Source of the DNA: Pseudopyrenochaeta lycopersici
Lineage: Eukaryota > Ascomycota > Dothideomycetes > Pleosporales > Pseudopyrenochaetaceae
NCBI GenBank assembly: GCA_003313425.1
Contig: NHZP01000020.1
Location: forward strand, 496,001-560,000
DNA: 64,000 bases
Reading direction: 5' to 3'
Each line of letters starts with the position of its first letter. Within the stretch, counting starts at the first letter, position 1. Under the pieces are notes generated by a model. It was not told where the DNA came from. It searched no databases and was given only the letters and a program-made list of their open reading frames with translations. The position numbers and the translations under genes are program-made. This document shows, piece after piece, positions 1-9,800 of this stretch.

Positions 1-482
1 TCTGTATCCCTGCAAGAAAAGTCTTCTCCCTCACGCTCTGAACATATCCCGTTTCCCAGACCCATAAGAGAACAGACGTAGTGTAATGCATGGTTACAGG
101 TCTGAATAGACAGAACATAGGCTTTCGAGTCGTCTGGAAAATATAGCTGTGACCATGACCAGATCTTGAATGCGAAAAAGCTAGCCATGTATGCAATGAA
201 CATCTTCATCGTGTATAAACAAGCACATGAGCCGACAACGCATTGAGAAAGTTGGGAACCTGGCATCACGCAGCAGAGAATACAAAGGCAACATTGTGAC
301 GGAATCAATAGTTTGATTTACAGACGCGAATGATACATGATCGCTTTGATAAATACACTGTTCAGTGTTCCAACAACGCCGTGCGTGAGCGGGGCAAGAA
401 ATGCAAATTTTGGGACAGTGACCACTACCTTTACGCCGATGAGTTATACTTCCTCTTAGGTACTCCATAGTTCCAAAAACTT
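1..482. other. intergenic, no gene seen
   Basis: I see no supported gene. A minus-strand open frame of about 105 codons (181-498) overlaps the end of the transporter gene; it matches no family I know and has ordinary intergenic composition. The stretch probably holds the 3' untranslated region of the minus-strand transporter gene. Confidence 0.5.
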
Positions 483-2255
483 TTAAGTCTCCGCCCACCT
501 AGCAATCGTAATGCTCGTGGTATATATCATAGCGACAACACCTACAAGCATCATCGTGATGTCCCCAAACTTCGCCCATGGCCTGTCAGCCACACCCTTG
601 TAATGCAGATACGCAGGGTAGATATACACCAACGGCACGCAAGCGAAACTTCCGATTAGTGCAACGAACTTGTCGAGATCGCTTGCTCCGACTGCTGCAA
701 TTACACCGCAAAACAATACCAGAACAGATCGGAATGCATTCTTTTTCCACTTTGTTAGGTTGCTTTGCTTGCCCGACGCACGACCAAATATCTTGAGCTC
801 GATGGTACGCATAGCAGGGAAGAGCTGAACGGGTGTACCTACGAGCACAGCCAGAGAGTACAGGAATTGCACAGCGTTGACGAGCTTGCTGGTTTGCGGG
901 AAGTTGGTAATGACTTCGACCGAAACGTTCTCGCCAAAGGTGCCGTAGCAAAGCACACCCACCGAGGTGAATATAACCGTGATGAGGAGCATAACTACGT
1001 AGAGTAATTTGCTAAAGTGCTCGGGTTGCTTCATACTCGATTGGATAGGGAGAATGAGGCCAATGCCTTCAAAGGTGAAGATTGCTGAGCCAATGGTCAT
1101 GGTGAAATCGCGCGGGTTAAAGAGCTCGATGGAACGGTGGAAACCACCCATTCTGCTGATCGCGGAGATGTCATACCAGTAAATGTATGTCAAGCCGATG
1201 AGAATGAAGACATCAGCAAGAAGTGCTGCGGGGCCAAGCTTGGAGATATTTCGAATGAAAGCCATAGGTATGAGGACGATAAGTTGAATTCCAATGAGGG
1301 CATTGGTAGACAACGGGGCGCGCTTGGTGTGAGATACAGCATCGAAAAATGAAGCCAGATTGTCCGCCGTAAAGATCAGACCGGCGCAGACGAAGCCAAG
1401 CTGCGAGAGTGTGATCGAAACAAGGATGAGGGCGCGAAACCTGGGCCCAACGACGATCTGTCCTAAATCTCCATAACCACCGCCGCCGTATCTCTTTCTG
1501 CATGACAACAGTAATTCGAAGCAGAGAGCTGTGATAGCGGAAACTAGAATCATCGCGATAGATGAAAATAGCATTCCGCCGTTCTTGAATGCTTTCGGTA
1601 AGAACATGATTCCGGTACCAATGAACGCCTTCAGAAGCGTGAAAAAGGTCTTCATTTGAGAGGCGTCTCCCTGGGCCCTCAGCCTCTTGGAACTTTGTCG
1701 GCGGCCGAGCAGTGGCCGTCGCTCATTTTGCTCTTCTTCTTCATCGTCATCTTCGAGAGCTTCTTCATCGTCCGTCTCTTCAAGATCTTCACCAGCAAAA
1801 TGGCCGTACAGCTCCAGAAACGAGATGAAATTCCGCGTGACAGGTTCCGAAATATAGCTAACACGCTGGCTTTGCCGCTGCAGGAATTGCCGTCTCATGC
1901 CTCCAGGAGCTAGCTGGTCTCGGATCGGTAACTCGTCGTGATCAACATCTGACACGGAAGGCCTATGCTCAAACTGATGTGTGTCTGAAAAGGTCGCTGC
2001 TCGTTGATGTAGTTTCTGCCGCCTTGCCTGGCCGGCAATCTTGTAGAGGTCACGGTGAATATCGCCACCTTGTAACCGCAAAGAGGATTCTGGTGCCTGA
2101 CGGACTGAGTTGGAAGAGCTAGTTGGGTCATTTTCCTGGGCTGGCGTTGCTGGGTCAAATTCTGCAGAAAACTCGTAGCCGGGGTCCAAATGTTGTTCGA
2201 GGACCCTGGCTTCTTTCGGGTCGGCGCCCGCAGTCGTCTGTGGTGTGTCGGTCAT
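483..2255 (-). CDS. vacuolar amino acid transporter, AVT3/AVT4 type
   Basis: This is an intronless gene of 590 residues. The first ~200 residues are hydrophilic and contain an acidic run (about residues 165-180, ending EEEEQNERRPLLGRR). A typical Aa_trans (AAAP family) domain follows, beginning near QMKTFFTLLKAFIGTGIMF, with about eleven hydrophobic segments running to the C-terminus. The long soluble N-terminus plus this transporter core is the layout of yeast Avt3/Avt4, which export neutral amino acids from the vacuole; vacuolar location is inferred from that. The frame stays open 111 codons upstream of the chosen ATG, but that part lacks conserved features, and MTDTPQTT is the sensible start. 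It is transcribed divergently from the next gene. Confidence 0.85.
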   Translation of the reverse strand: MTDTPQTTAGADPKEARVLEQHLDPGYEFSAEFDPATPAQENDPTSSSNSVRQAPESSLRLQGGDIHRDLYKIAGQARRQKLHQRAATFSDTHQFEHRPSVSDVDHDELPIRDQLAPGGMRRQFLQRQSQRVSYISEPVTRNFISFLELYGHFAGEDLEETDDEEALEDDDEEEEQNERRPLLGRRQSSKRLRAQGDASQMKTFFTLLKAFIGTGIMFLPKAFKNGGMLFSSIAMILVSAITALCFELLLSCRKRYGGGGYGDLGQIVVGPRFRALILVSITLSQLGFVCAGLIFTADNLASFFDAVSHTKRAPLSTNALIGIQLIVLIPMAFIRNISKLGPAALLADVFILIGLTYIYWYDISAISRMGGFHRSIELFNPRDFTMTIGSAIFTFEGIGLILPIQSSMKQPEHFSKLLYVVMLLITVIFTSVGVLCYGTFGENVSVEVITNFPQTSKLVNAVQFLYSLAVLVGTPVQLFPAMRTIELKIFGRASGKQSNLTKWKKNAFRSVLVLFCGVIAAVGASDLDKFVALIGSFACVPLVYIYPAYLHYKGVADRPWAKFGDITMMLVGVVAMIYTTSITIARWAET

Positions 2256-2866
2256 TACTAATGATGTCTCAATATATAAACATTGACTGATGAATGAATG
2301 TATAATAAAGCTTGGATAAAGAACAAAAGCTGCAAGCTCAATCGAGGTCTGGCGGTGAGTTGTCAAACGTTGAACCGATGGCCAATGAAAGGGTTTGCAA
2401 GCGTCCGTGTGCCTGACATCACCGGGACGTCGGTGCCTAGTAGTTTCTTTGGCTAGTCCACACTCTGGTATTGTCGAGATGCAATGATGAATGTGTGGGA
2501 GGGGTAAGCAGCGCGACCAATTCCCGAGGCAAAAGCTAGAGCAAAGAATGTTCGGGAACAGAAGTTGGGGAACCTTGAAAAGGTCCACGATGGACCGTCA
2601 CTCTTGGCGCTCCAGCACGTGGTGCGGAGAACGTCACTATCCCTGCAACTACGGCCGCGATGCGATTGGATCATTGCCGACAGCTGGTGCATCTCTGAAG
2701 GCTGACATGAAGATAGCCGTTTAATCAATACACATTGCCGGCAAAGCAGTTGCGCCTTTGATCCGCAACTGACACGTTTCGTCTCATCTAATCGGATATT
2801 TAAAGGCTGCTACTACGAACTGTACGTTATGGCCATACACAATTTCACTTTGAAAACATCCTCACC
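2256..2866. promoter_or_regulatory. divergent intergenic promoter region
   Basis: This gap lies between two divergent genes and should contain both promoters. On the plus strand a TATA-like element (TATTTAAAG, 2797-2805) sits about 65 nt before the ATG of the membrane-protein gene. I found nothing else that stands out. The open frames crossing it are continuations of the transporter frame or are unsupported. Confidence 0.45.
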
Positions 2867-4085
2867 ATGGCTCCACCAGGGTTCGGTCCGCCAGGCTATT
2901 CCATTCCAAACCGCTACATGCACCGAGAGCCACCGCCCGATGGGGCTGACACAAATACGCGACCGTACTTGATCTTCTTCTCGTACATGACGACATGTTT
3001 CTTGGTAGCTGTTTTCATCATCCTGAGACTACTGAAGAGATCATCTGTGCTTCAGAAATCAACAATCGCCAAACCCCCACCTAGGAAACATGTGTATCTG
3101 TTCTCAGCTCTGGCTGCGGGAAGTCTGCTCACAACATGGTCGTTCATGATCCAGTACTTCAATGTCTCCTATAGGACCTGGCTAATGTGGCGGTCTTATT
3201 ATGAACTGGATCCACACCACAGGCACTGGGGCCTATGGTTGAGGGAGACAAGTTTGTTCAGGGAGGCCTGGGAGACTGTCATTGTAGGCAATTCAAGGTA
3301 TTGGTGGTCGCACCAGATCTTCTTCTTCGCTCTTGGGCTCGGACTGCACCTAGAGCAGAAAGGTATGCATATGAATTCATCAACTTGGATGTGGATTGAC
3401 ATTGTCAGGTATCCGCCGAGGAATCAACTATACTTGGGCATTTATGCTTCTCGGCCAAATTGTGGCAATCAGCTTTGCTACAAATCTCTTCTTTTTGACG
3501 CTGCTATTGAGCCCACCAGTGCCGCCGTCTCCGTCTTCCGTCAGAATCAATCGTCAAAAGTGGATAGGCCCATGGCTCCTTAATCTGATCGCCATCCTCG
3601 CAACCGCGTATCCCGCTCTACTGCTTGCAGACGAGCACTATTGGCACCATCCCACAGCTTTCATGCCGGTGTTACTTGCTCCTCACGTTGCGTTGCTGGT
3701 TCTTCCATTTGCGCGCGTGATTCTCCCGGGCAGGTATTTTAACGACAACGACGTGGAATTCACCGACAAAGTGTACAACTACATGTGGGCTCTTGTCTTG
3801 GGAAATGCTGGCCTGATGATGATAAGATCTACATCAACGGCATATGCTTACAGCGGCTTCCGCGGTATCTGGGATGCGCTGCTGGAGCATCCAGCTGTGA
3901 GTAGTGTAGGCTTCGACGTGGTATTCTGTTGGATCTCATGGATCTGCTGGTACCGCACCCAAGGTTCGACCCTTGACAACAATCTGAAAGCGCCTCTTGC
4001 AATGCCACAAGGCAACTATGCTGAGGATGGCTCAGGTATCGCTGTGGGAGCTAGTGGATATGACGGCGGTGTTCGCCGCCGCTGA
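2867..4085 (+). CDS. multi-pass membrane protein of unknown function
   Basis: There are two exons, 2867-3362 and 3409-4085, with a 46-nt intron (GTATGC donor, CAG acceptor). The join preserves the frame and yields 390 residues. After a short Pro-rich N-terminus there are about eight hydrophobic segments, among them PYLIFFSYMTTCFLVAVFII near residue 37 and several in exon 2 (for example WLLNLIAILATAYPALLLA). A Trp/His-rich loop (SYYELDPHHRHWGLW) lies between the early helices. The tail is hydrophilic. I do not recognise a characterised family; it looks like a conserved hypothetical integral membrane protein of filamentous ascomycetes. Without the splice both halves would read as truncated frames. 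Confidence 0.75.
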
Positions 4086-4617
4086 GGGAGAAGAAGGGAT
4101 CGTGGATATAGACTGCATGCTTTCTTATTGTAGCTCTACATGGTATTGGCATGCTCAATGGGTAGATGTGCAGTACAGCCGGGTTCGTCAATATTAATAG
4201 AGTCCAATGCTTCTGTGGCTTGTCACACTGAATGGCTTTGTGAGCGCTGCTTTCCTTACAACAACGCAACATCAGGTCTGAGCTACCTGATACTTGTAGA
4301 ATACGGCACCAAGCCGTGTCCCATCACCGGTCTCCTCATGGTCCAATCGCCCCGACTCTTCCTATGCCCAAAAGCTCCCATCCCTCATTACCAACGACCA
4401 CGAGTCTTGTCCAGTTAACAGTATCGTCGTGGAAAAGAGCCTTTAGTTGCATTGAAGCTCATGTATCAAAGCGTCGAGCTTGTCGTTCAGCAAGAGGTCA
4501 TATAACATCAACCCGCAGTGGATGTAAAATAGCTCAAGGCGTCCCATTCAATTTCGAACCGAACATGGGATATGAAGTTCTAGGTGATCACTCGCTCTCT
4601 ATTATGCAAGCTGCGAC
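4086..4617. other. convergent intergenic region
   Basis: This lies between the 3' ends of a plus-strand and a minus-strand gene and should hold both 3' untranslated regions. Plus-strand open frames at 4140-4418 and 4316-4777 match nothing known, and the latter runs antisense into the next gene. I do not annotate them. Confidence 0.4.
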
Positions 4618-5049
4618 TCAGGTCTTATCTGAACTTGTTGCGTCTGAATGGATGTTTTTCTCGTTTACCCTCCAGAATCTATCCACAACAGTATCCATCG
4701 TCCATACAGTCAACAATGCTCCAGTCACTGCTAGACCAAGGATGGCCACGTTAATCATACGAACGCGGTTGCTATGATTTGGCATGACGAATGCAAAGGC
4801 GAAAAATTTCGACTTGGGACTGAATACCCCTGCCAACACATCTTTCCAACTATATTTGACGAGGGGAGATGTAAGCGTGCTTTTGTGCCCTGTTCGCCAT
4901 TTCTGAGGCTTTACTCGAGGAGTCTTCTGCGGCTTCAGAGACGCATGGGCGCGCGGGAGAGGGGGATTCTTTCGTGTGGGGAGGACGGTCTGAGGCTTCT
5001 TCAGGTGACGAGCGGTGGTTGTGAACGTTCTGCAATACGTAGGGAGCAT
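4618..5049 (-). CDS. small putative mitochondrial membrane protein
   Basis: This is a 143-residue intronless frame. The start MLPTYCRTFTTTARHLKKP is rich in Arg, Thr and Ser with no acidic residues, as in a mitochondrial presequence. A basic, Pro/Lys-rich stretch follows, and one hydrophobic helix (INVAILGLAVTGALLTVW, about residues 97-114) lies near a short charged C-terminus. The frame is open for 37 codons upstream, but that part has no ATG; the ATG at 5049 is the first. I do not know the family. Targeting to the mitochondrial inner membrane is an inference from composition. The gene is convergent with its left neighbour. Confidence 0.55.
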   Translation of the reverse strand: MLPTYCRTFTTTARHLKKPQTVLPTRKNPPLPRAHASLKPQKTPRVKPQKWRTGHKSTLTSPLVKYSWKDVLAGVFSPKSKFFAFAFVMPNHSNRVRMINVAILGLAVTGALLTVWTMDTVVDRFWRVNEKNIHSDATSSDKT

Positions 5050-5886
5050 CTCTCTGTCGTCATGTCGTGAGATTTTAGCTGAAATGACAGTATAGCAAAG
5101 CTGTAGTGGAAATCGGCAGACGCGATGGGACGCGAAACGAATCCATGTTGACGCTAGCAAACTCCGGCCTACATCCGGACACCACCCTCACCATCCGGAA
5201 ATCAGCAGCTGTCTACATTTGTAACATCTTATTCACAAACAATAGAAACATATGCCCCAGGGTACAAGAGTATCAGCATATCACCTGTCCATTCATATCG
5301 ACCGCCTCGTGCCACGCTGAATCAGCATTCTGAGACCCTGGTTCCAATACTTTTGATATTGCATCACTTCCAACGCTACTCAGCCCCTCCCTCACTGCCG
5401 CACTAAAGTATCGATTCGTGTTCGAGGCACCCTGAAGCTACAGCGCCCTTGAGGAATGAATCGGATGTGACACAAGCATGCAAATTGTCCGGATGCTTGG
5501 GCAAGCTTCGCTCGCTAACGCACAACGCTGATCTATGATTATCCCGTTCGAGCTAAATACCCCTCAATCAGGTATTCCGCGATCATGAATACGAAACAAC
5601 TGTCTGGTTGCAGTAGATTAATATGGACGTGGCAAAAATACCGGCTAGCGGAACGTCATGATGCGGATCGACGTGATGTCTGCACACCTGACTGTTGCGG
5701 GGTGTAACCACGCAGCGTTGCTGAGATGGGGAATGAGTCTGCGAAGCAATGACGATGGTATGGGAGTATAAATGTAGGTCGTCTGCTGCTTCATAGATGT
5801 ACACAATCACAGCAACTCTTTACCTTAATCTCTAATAACTGTTCTTCTCACCAGTCGCTACCAGCAAAACAAAAAGGACAAAAATC
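5050..5886. other. intergenic promoter region
   Basis: This divergent gap is without a supported gene. It contains the promoter and leader of the secreted-protein gene that starts at 5887; the TATA element is listed separately. The minus-strand frame 5583-5810 is unsupported. Confidence 0.4.
5767..5773 (+). promoter_or_regulatory. TATA box of the secreted-protein gene
   Basis: TATAAAT lies 114 nt before the ATG at 5887 and is followed by a leader rich in C, A and T. Position and sequence fit a core promoter; the start site itself is inferred. Confidence 0.5.
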
Positions 5887-6501
5887 ATGAAAACAACATC
5901 AATCGTGCTATCCCTTGTAGCGGCTACATGCGCTCAATACTACAACGAGACCTCTGCACCTTTTTATCTCGCCGTCACCTCGACTGATGGGTCCATTAAC
6001 GATACACTAAGTGCATGCCACACTGGGGCTGCACTCGAATCCCTTTGCCTTAGCAACAGCAACACTACATCAAAGCCCAACCCTATCGATGCTTCGGTCT
6101 TCAACTTCAACACTTCAATCTATTCCCAACCGCCTGCTGACTCTCTGGGGACGCCTGGAATTCTGACCTGGATCTTGCCCTCCATCCCACCCATTCCATC
6201 TAGCGTGTTCTTCAACTACGAACCCACGACAGATATTGCAGTCCCGATCCTCAGCCCAGGATCGGATACGCCGCAAATCCTGGCTTTTAACGCGAAAAAC
6301 CAATTGGTTGTGCAGGGTTACGTGGATTGGTCCGCAAACCCGCCCAATGGAGCAGTCGACTGGAAAGAGTATTCTCGCTGGTACGCTTGCAATACATACT
6401 ATGCAGCCTACCAATACCAGAGCTTGGCTTGGGGCCTTGGACCAGGCAAACCAGAGAATCCTACCTGTGTCGAGGTCAATGTGACCAGAGTGCTCGTCTA
6501 A
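5887..6501 (+). CDS. small secreted protein
   Basis: A single exon encodes 204 residues. A signal peptide (MKTTSIVLSLVAATCAQ) is followed by PFYLAVTSTDGSINDTLSAC, several N-glycosylation sequons (NET, NDT, NTT, NTS, NVT) and an aromatic-rich C-terminal half (DWKEYSRWYACNTYYAAYQY). The layout resembles the ascomycete family of small secreted proteins sometimes annotated as IgE-binding or SSCRP-like; that match is from memory and tentative. Few cysteines remain after the signal peptide (five by eye). Extracellular or wall location is inferred. Its right neighbour on the same strand is also secreted. Confidence 0.75.
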   Translation: MKTTSIVLSLVAATCAQYYNETSAPFYLAVTSTDGSINDTLSACHTGAALESLCLSNSNTTSKPNPIDASVFNFNTSIYSQPPADSLGTPGILTWILPSIPPIPSSVFFNYEPTTDIAVPILSPGSDTPQILAFNAKNQLVVQGYVDWSANPPNGAVDWKEYSRWYACNTYYAAYQYQSLAWGLGPGKPENPTCVEVNVTRVLV

Positions 6502-7389
6502 GGATGTGAGGAAGAGGAGGCTACCTCTGTCATGAAGGGGTTGTGTCAGCGGAGCGAGACATGATAATGGTTTATGACTGACGGTTTAACTATATTGGAG
6601 TTCTTTCCTTGCTTTCATTATATCATAGAAGCAAAGCAATATACGAAAAGCTTTTCTTGGTCGGAATCTCTCGGATTAATGTGACGTTGCTCTTGACCTG
6701 GTTACTCACCCTTCCGCAATCAGTAACCCCAATTGATTTTGTTTGAACAAAGTATTCAAGCTAAAAATAGTTTACTCATGTTGATGCTCGAAAAGCGCGA
6801 TGGATGACGTATGGGTCTTTGCTTGTGTTTTCGCCAAACGGAACCTTACTCGCCAATCCAGTTCCTACACTACTTCGACCTGGCAACACTCAGCCGTTGG
6901 CACTGTCCTCTGAAAAAGTTCAGATTAAGTTTCATTAAAGTAAATACCTTATCGAGCGGCGTCATTTTCTCCCCACTGCGACTTTCTTCTCGCAGTCAGC
7001 GCCGGCATGATCTGCTGATGGCATTGCGTACACAGCTGCACTTAAGCCTCAATGGTTTTAAGCCCCTCCAGTTTGGACAGAGACTCAGAGGCGGCCCGCT
7101 TCCAGCCCTGAGCCTCCACATTGGACTTCGATCCGGCTTCTAGAGCGAATGGATTTTGAGTCGGTCCTTCGTAGCGTCGTCCCAGCAGATCCGGGGATAA
7201 CGCGTCACCTAAACATGCCGTCATCGTGCCTTCCACAAAAAAGGGTCCAAAAATAATGCGTACGCAATGTTCGGGGCTGCAGTGTCACGTTCTGAAAAAA
7301 TTCAAGCTCATAATTGCTTGTGTGCCAATATTGCTTGTCCGCTTGGGATTTCGGTAGCTTTTCATTGAATTTTACTAATCCTCGCCCTC
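6502..7389. other. intergenic, no gene seen
   Basis: The stretch holds the 3' end of the secreted-protein gene and the promoter of the PLC-like gene. The open frames 6811-7143 (+) and 7042-7236 (-) overlap each other and show no recognisable motif. Confidence 0.4.
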
Positions 7390-8703
7390 ATGGTCTCTGC
7401 TCGAATATCTATAGTACTTTCTGCCCTCTTGCATGGTATAGCAGCGCAGATTTCGTTATCCACATCAATTCCTCCTGTTTCTAGCAACTCTGTTTCCGTA
7501 GTGGTCGTGGCGACAACAAGCGTCTCACGGGCGCAAAATGCGACCGCTCCTACTTCAACCACGACCGAGGATGTCACAGCCATAGTAGGACTCTCGCCTT
7601 CGTCTGGCAACGGTACTGCGTCGGCTACTACTTCAACTCGGCCACGACCTTCTAATACTCGACCCTGCAATGGGCATGTCGAATTCTGCAATCGAAAGTT
7701 CTCAAATATTTCCATGGTCGTCGCACATAACAGCCCCTTCGTGAGGCCTCATAATGCCGCCAGTAACCAACTATATCCGGTACTTAACCAGCTAAACGAT
7801 GGCATTCGAGGCCGTGAGTACAGACACATGCATAGTGTTTGCCCGCTCAGCTAATTGTGGGGAACAGTACAGTTCGAGACGCAGAAGCCTAACTCTTCGT
7901 CTGCGATCCGACTCTGCCATACTTCGTGCGATCTGTTGGATGTAGGTACTCTCGAATCTTATCTGGCAACGGTAAAGGGATGGCTCGACTCGAATCCCTA
8001 CGAAGTAATTGGTATAATAATGGGCAACAACAACGGCCAAGATACACGGATCCCAGCAACAGACTACGTCCAGCCGTTCACAGATTCTGGCATTATGCAG
8101 TATCTCTGGACGCCATCGTCCAGCTCCTTGAATCTCACCGAGTGGCCCTCCCTGGGCGAGATGATTATCAAGAACAAGCGTGTAGTCGTCATGTTAGACT
8201 ACGGCACAGATCAGAGCACAGTACCCTGGCTACTCAGCGAATTCGATTACCAGTGGGAAACCCCATTTTCACCAACCGACCCGTCCTTCCCATGCACACA
8301 ACAACGCCCTCCTAACCAGGCCGAAGACCTGTCCCGGAACCGCATGTACATGATGAACCACAATTTGAACATTGAAATCAGTCTCTCGGGCCTAGACGGC
8401 ATCCTCATCCCCGCATACTCGCTCCTCGACAAAGTCAACGCCGTATCCGGCAACGGCAGTCTTGGGTTCAACGTGCAGGAGTGCGAGAACATGTGGGGAC
8501 GTCCGCCAAACTGGTTGCTCGTCGATTACTATAATTTCGGCGATTTCAACGGTTCCGTCTTCCAGGTTGCCGCGACGGCGAATCGTGTCTCGTACAATCG
8601 CGATTCGTGCTGCGGGTCTGCGACGACAAGTGGAGCTGCCATTCCCAAGAGCCACAACTTGGCTGTTGCTTTTGTTTTCATCATCTTGTATTTCGTCATG
8701 TAA
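7390..8703 (+). CDS. secreted PLC-like phosphodiesterase, probably GPI-anchored
   Basis: There are two exons, 7390-7813 and 7868-8703; the 54-nt intron (GTGAGT...ACAG) restores the motif GIRGLQFETQ and gives 419 residues. A signal peptide (about residues 1-19) and a Ser/Thr-rich stalk (20-95) precede a PLC-like TIM-barrel domain from about residue 98. The two histidines expected for PI-PLC-type acid-base catalysis are visible: His113 in VVAHNSP and His159 in RLCHTSC. The C-terminus ends in a hydrophobic tail (HNLAVAFVFIILYFVM) after a small-residue stretch, as in a GPI signal. Substrate is unknown; family members are usually annotated as PLC-like phosphodiesterases without a proven substrate. 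Confidence 0.85.
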
Positions 8704-9800
8704 GCTTCACAAAAGTCAATCTGCATAAGCGGCGTTTGCAGGAGTGTGAGCATTGCGTTGGATCATGATTCGGATATTGGTAAAGAGTATTAGACAAGCC
8801 AAAGTTGTGGGATAACTTTGGCGCAATGGCGTATTTCGCGGTAACATTTAGATTGTCCTCCTTTGTAGCATTCAGATTACAATTGCATTCAACCTAAGCT
8901 GTATTTTCCAGTTGCCTGAAGTCTCATGTCGTGATGTTGCAGCAAGTGAGGGCGCATTTTCTGCTGAAAGCACATGTTTTACTTGTAAACAACTCACAAG
9001 TCATACGCTGGTTCCCAGCATTTCGATCTCATGCACAGATACTTTACCCCCAGTCTGTCTTACATGCTGTCTTAGACAACTAAGCGTGCCTGTCCTTGCT
9101 TCATCTATAGATACCACTCTACCCCTGGTTGTCAACTTGTGGACTGAGTTAACTTCATTAAAGTACACAGCAACTTCATGAAGCCCAAGCCAAACATCGA
9201 TCACGCCAGGTGCACAAGTCTGTTAATGTCAAAAGGGATGAATTTCAGCTCTTTCCACATCCGCTCCGAGCGAGCGAGCGACAGGCCCGATCCTGTAATT
9301 ACAACCAAATATATAGCTACAATGCTATCGATTCCCACACCCTAGATTCTATAACGAACACTAGCCCTTTCATCACCGTGATTCTCCGTATTCCATGAAT
9401 TGCCATCCCTTTATCCCAACCTTGTGCCAGCCAGCCGGCTAAAACCAAAAACACATACCGAGATGGAAGATAAAACGAAATATAAACTACAGTTAAGAGG
9501 ACGTAGCTCGCTAAGACAACCGATTAATTAAAAAAACAACATTCCGTGTGAGGAAAAAAGCAAGAGAAACGAGATTGATGAGGGAGTATAGGAGACTCGT
9601 GGTTCCGCGCGATGCGGTCGCTTTTGAATTTTGACTTTACAATGATATGTACGCCACGTACAGATGACGAAAAACCGAGGTCGGGGAGTTGGGTATCAAA
9701 CCGCTGTCTTGAAAGGAGATATTGTATGACGTCCATGAGAGATGTGATGGAATATGATGTGACGAGGTAGGGCGTGATAGAACGTGTCCAAGGATGGCGA
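8704..9800. other. convergent intergenic region
   Basis: This is about 1.1 kb between two converging genes. It is A+T-rich in places and holds short frames only (8912-9181 plus, 9001-9204 minus, which are mirror frames of one another). I see no gene. Confidence 0.4.

Noticed and set aside
181..498. Minus-strand frame of 105 codons
   Set aside because: No ATG-supported conserved content; it overlaps the 3' end of the transporter gene.
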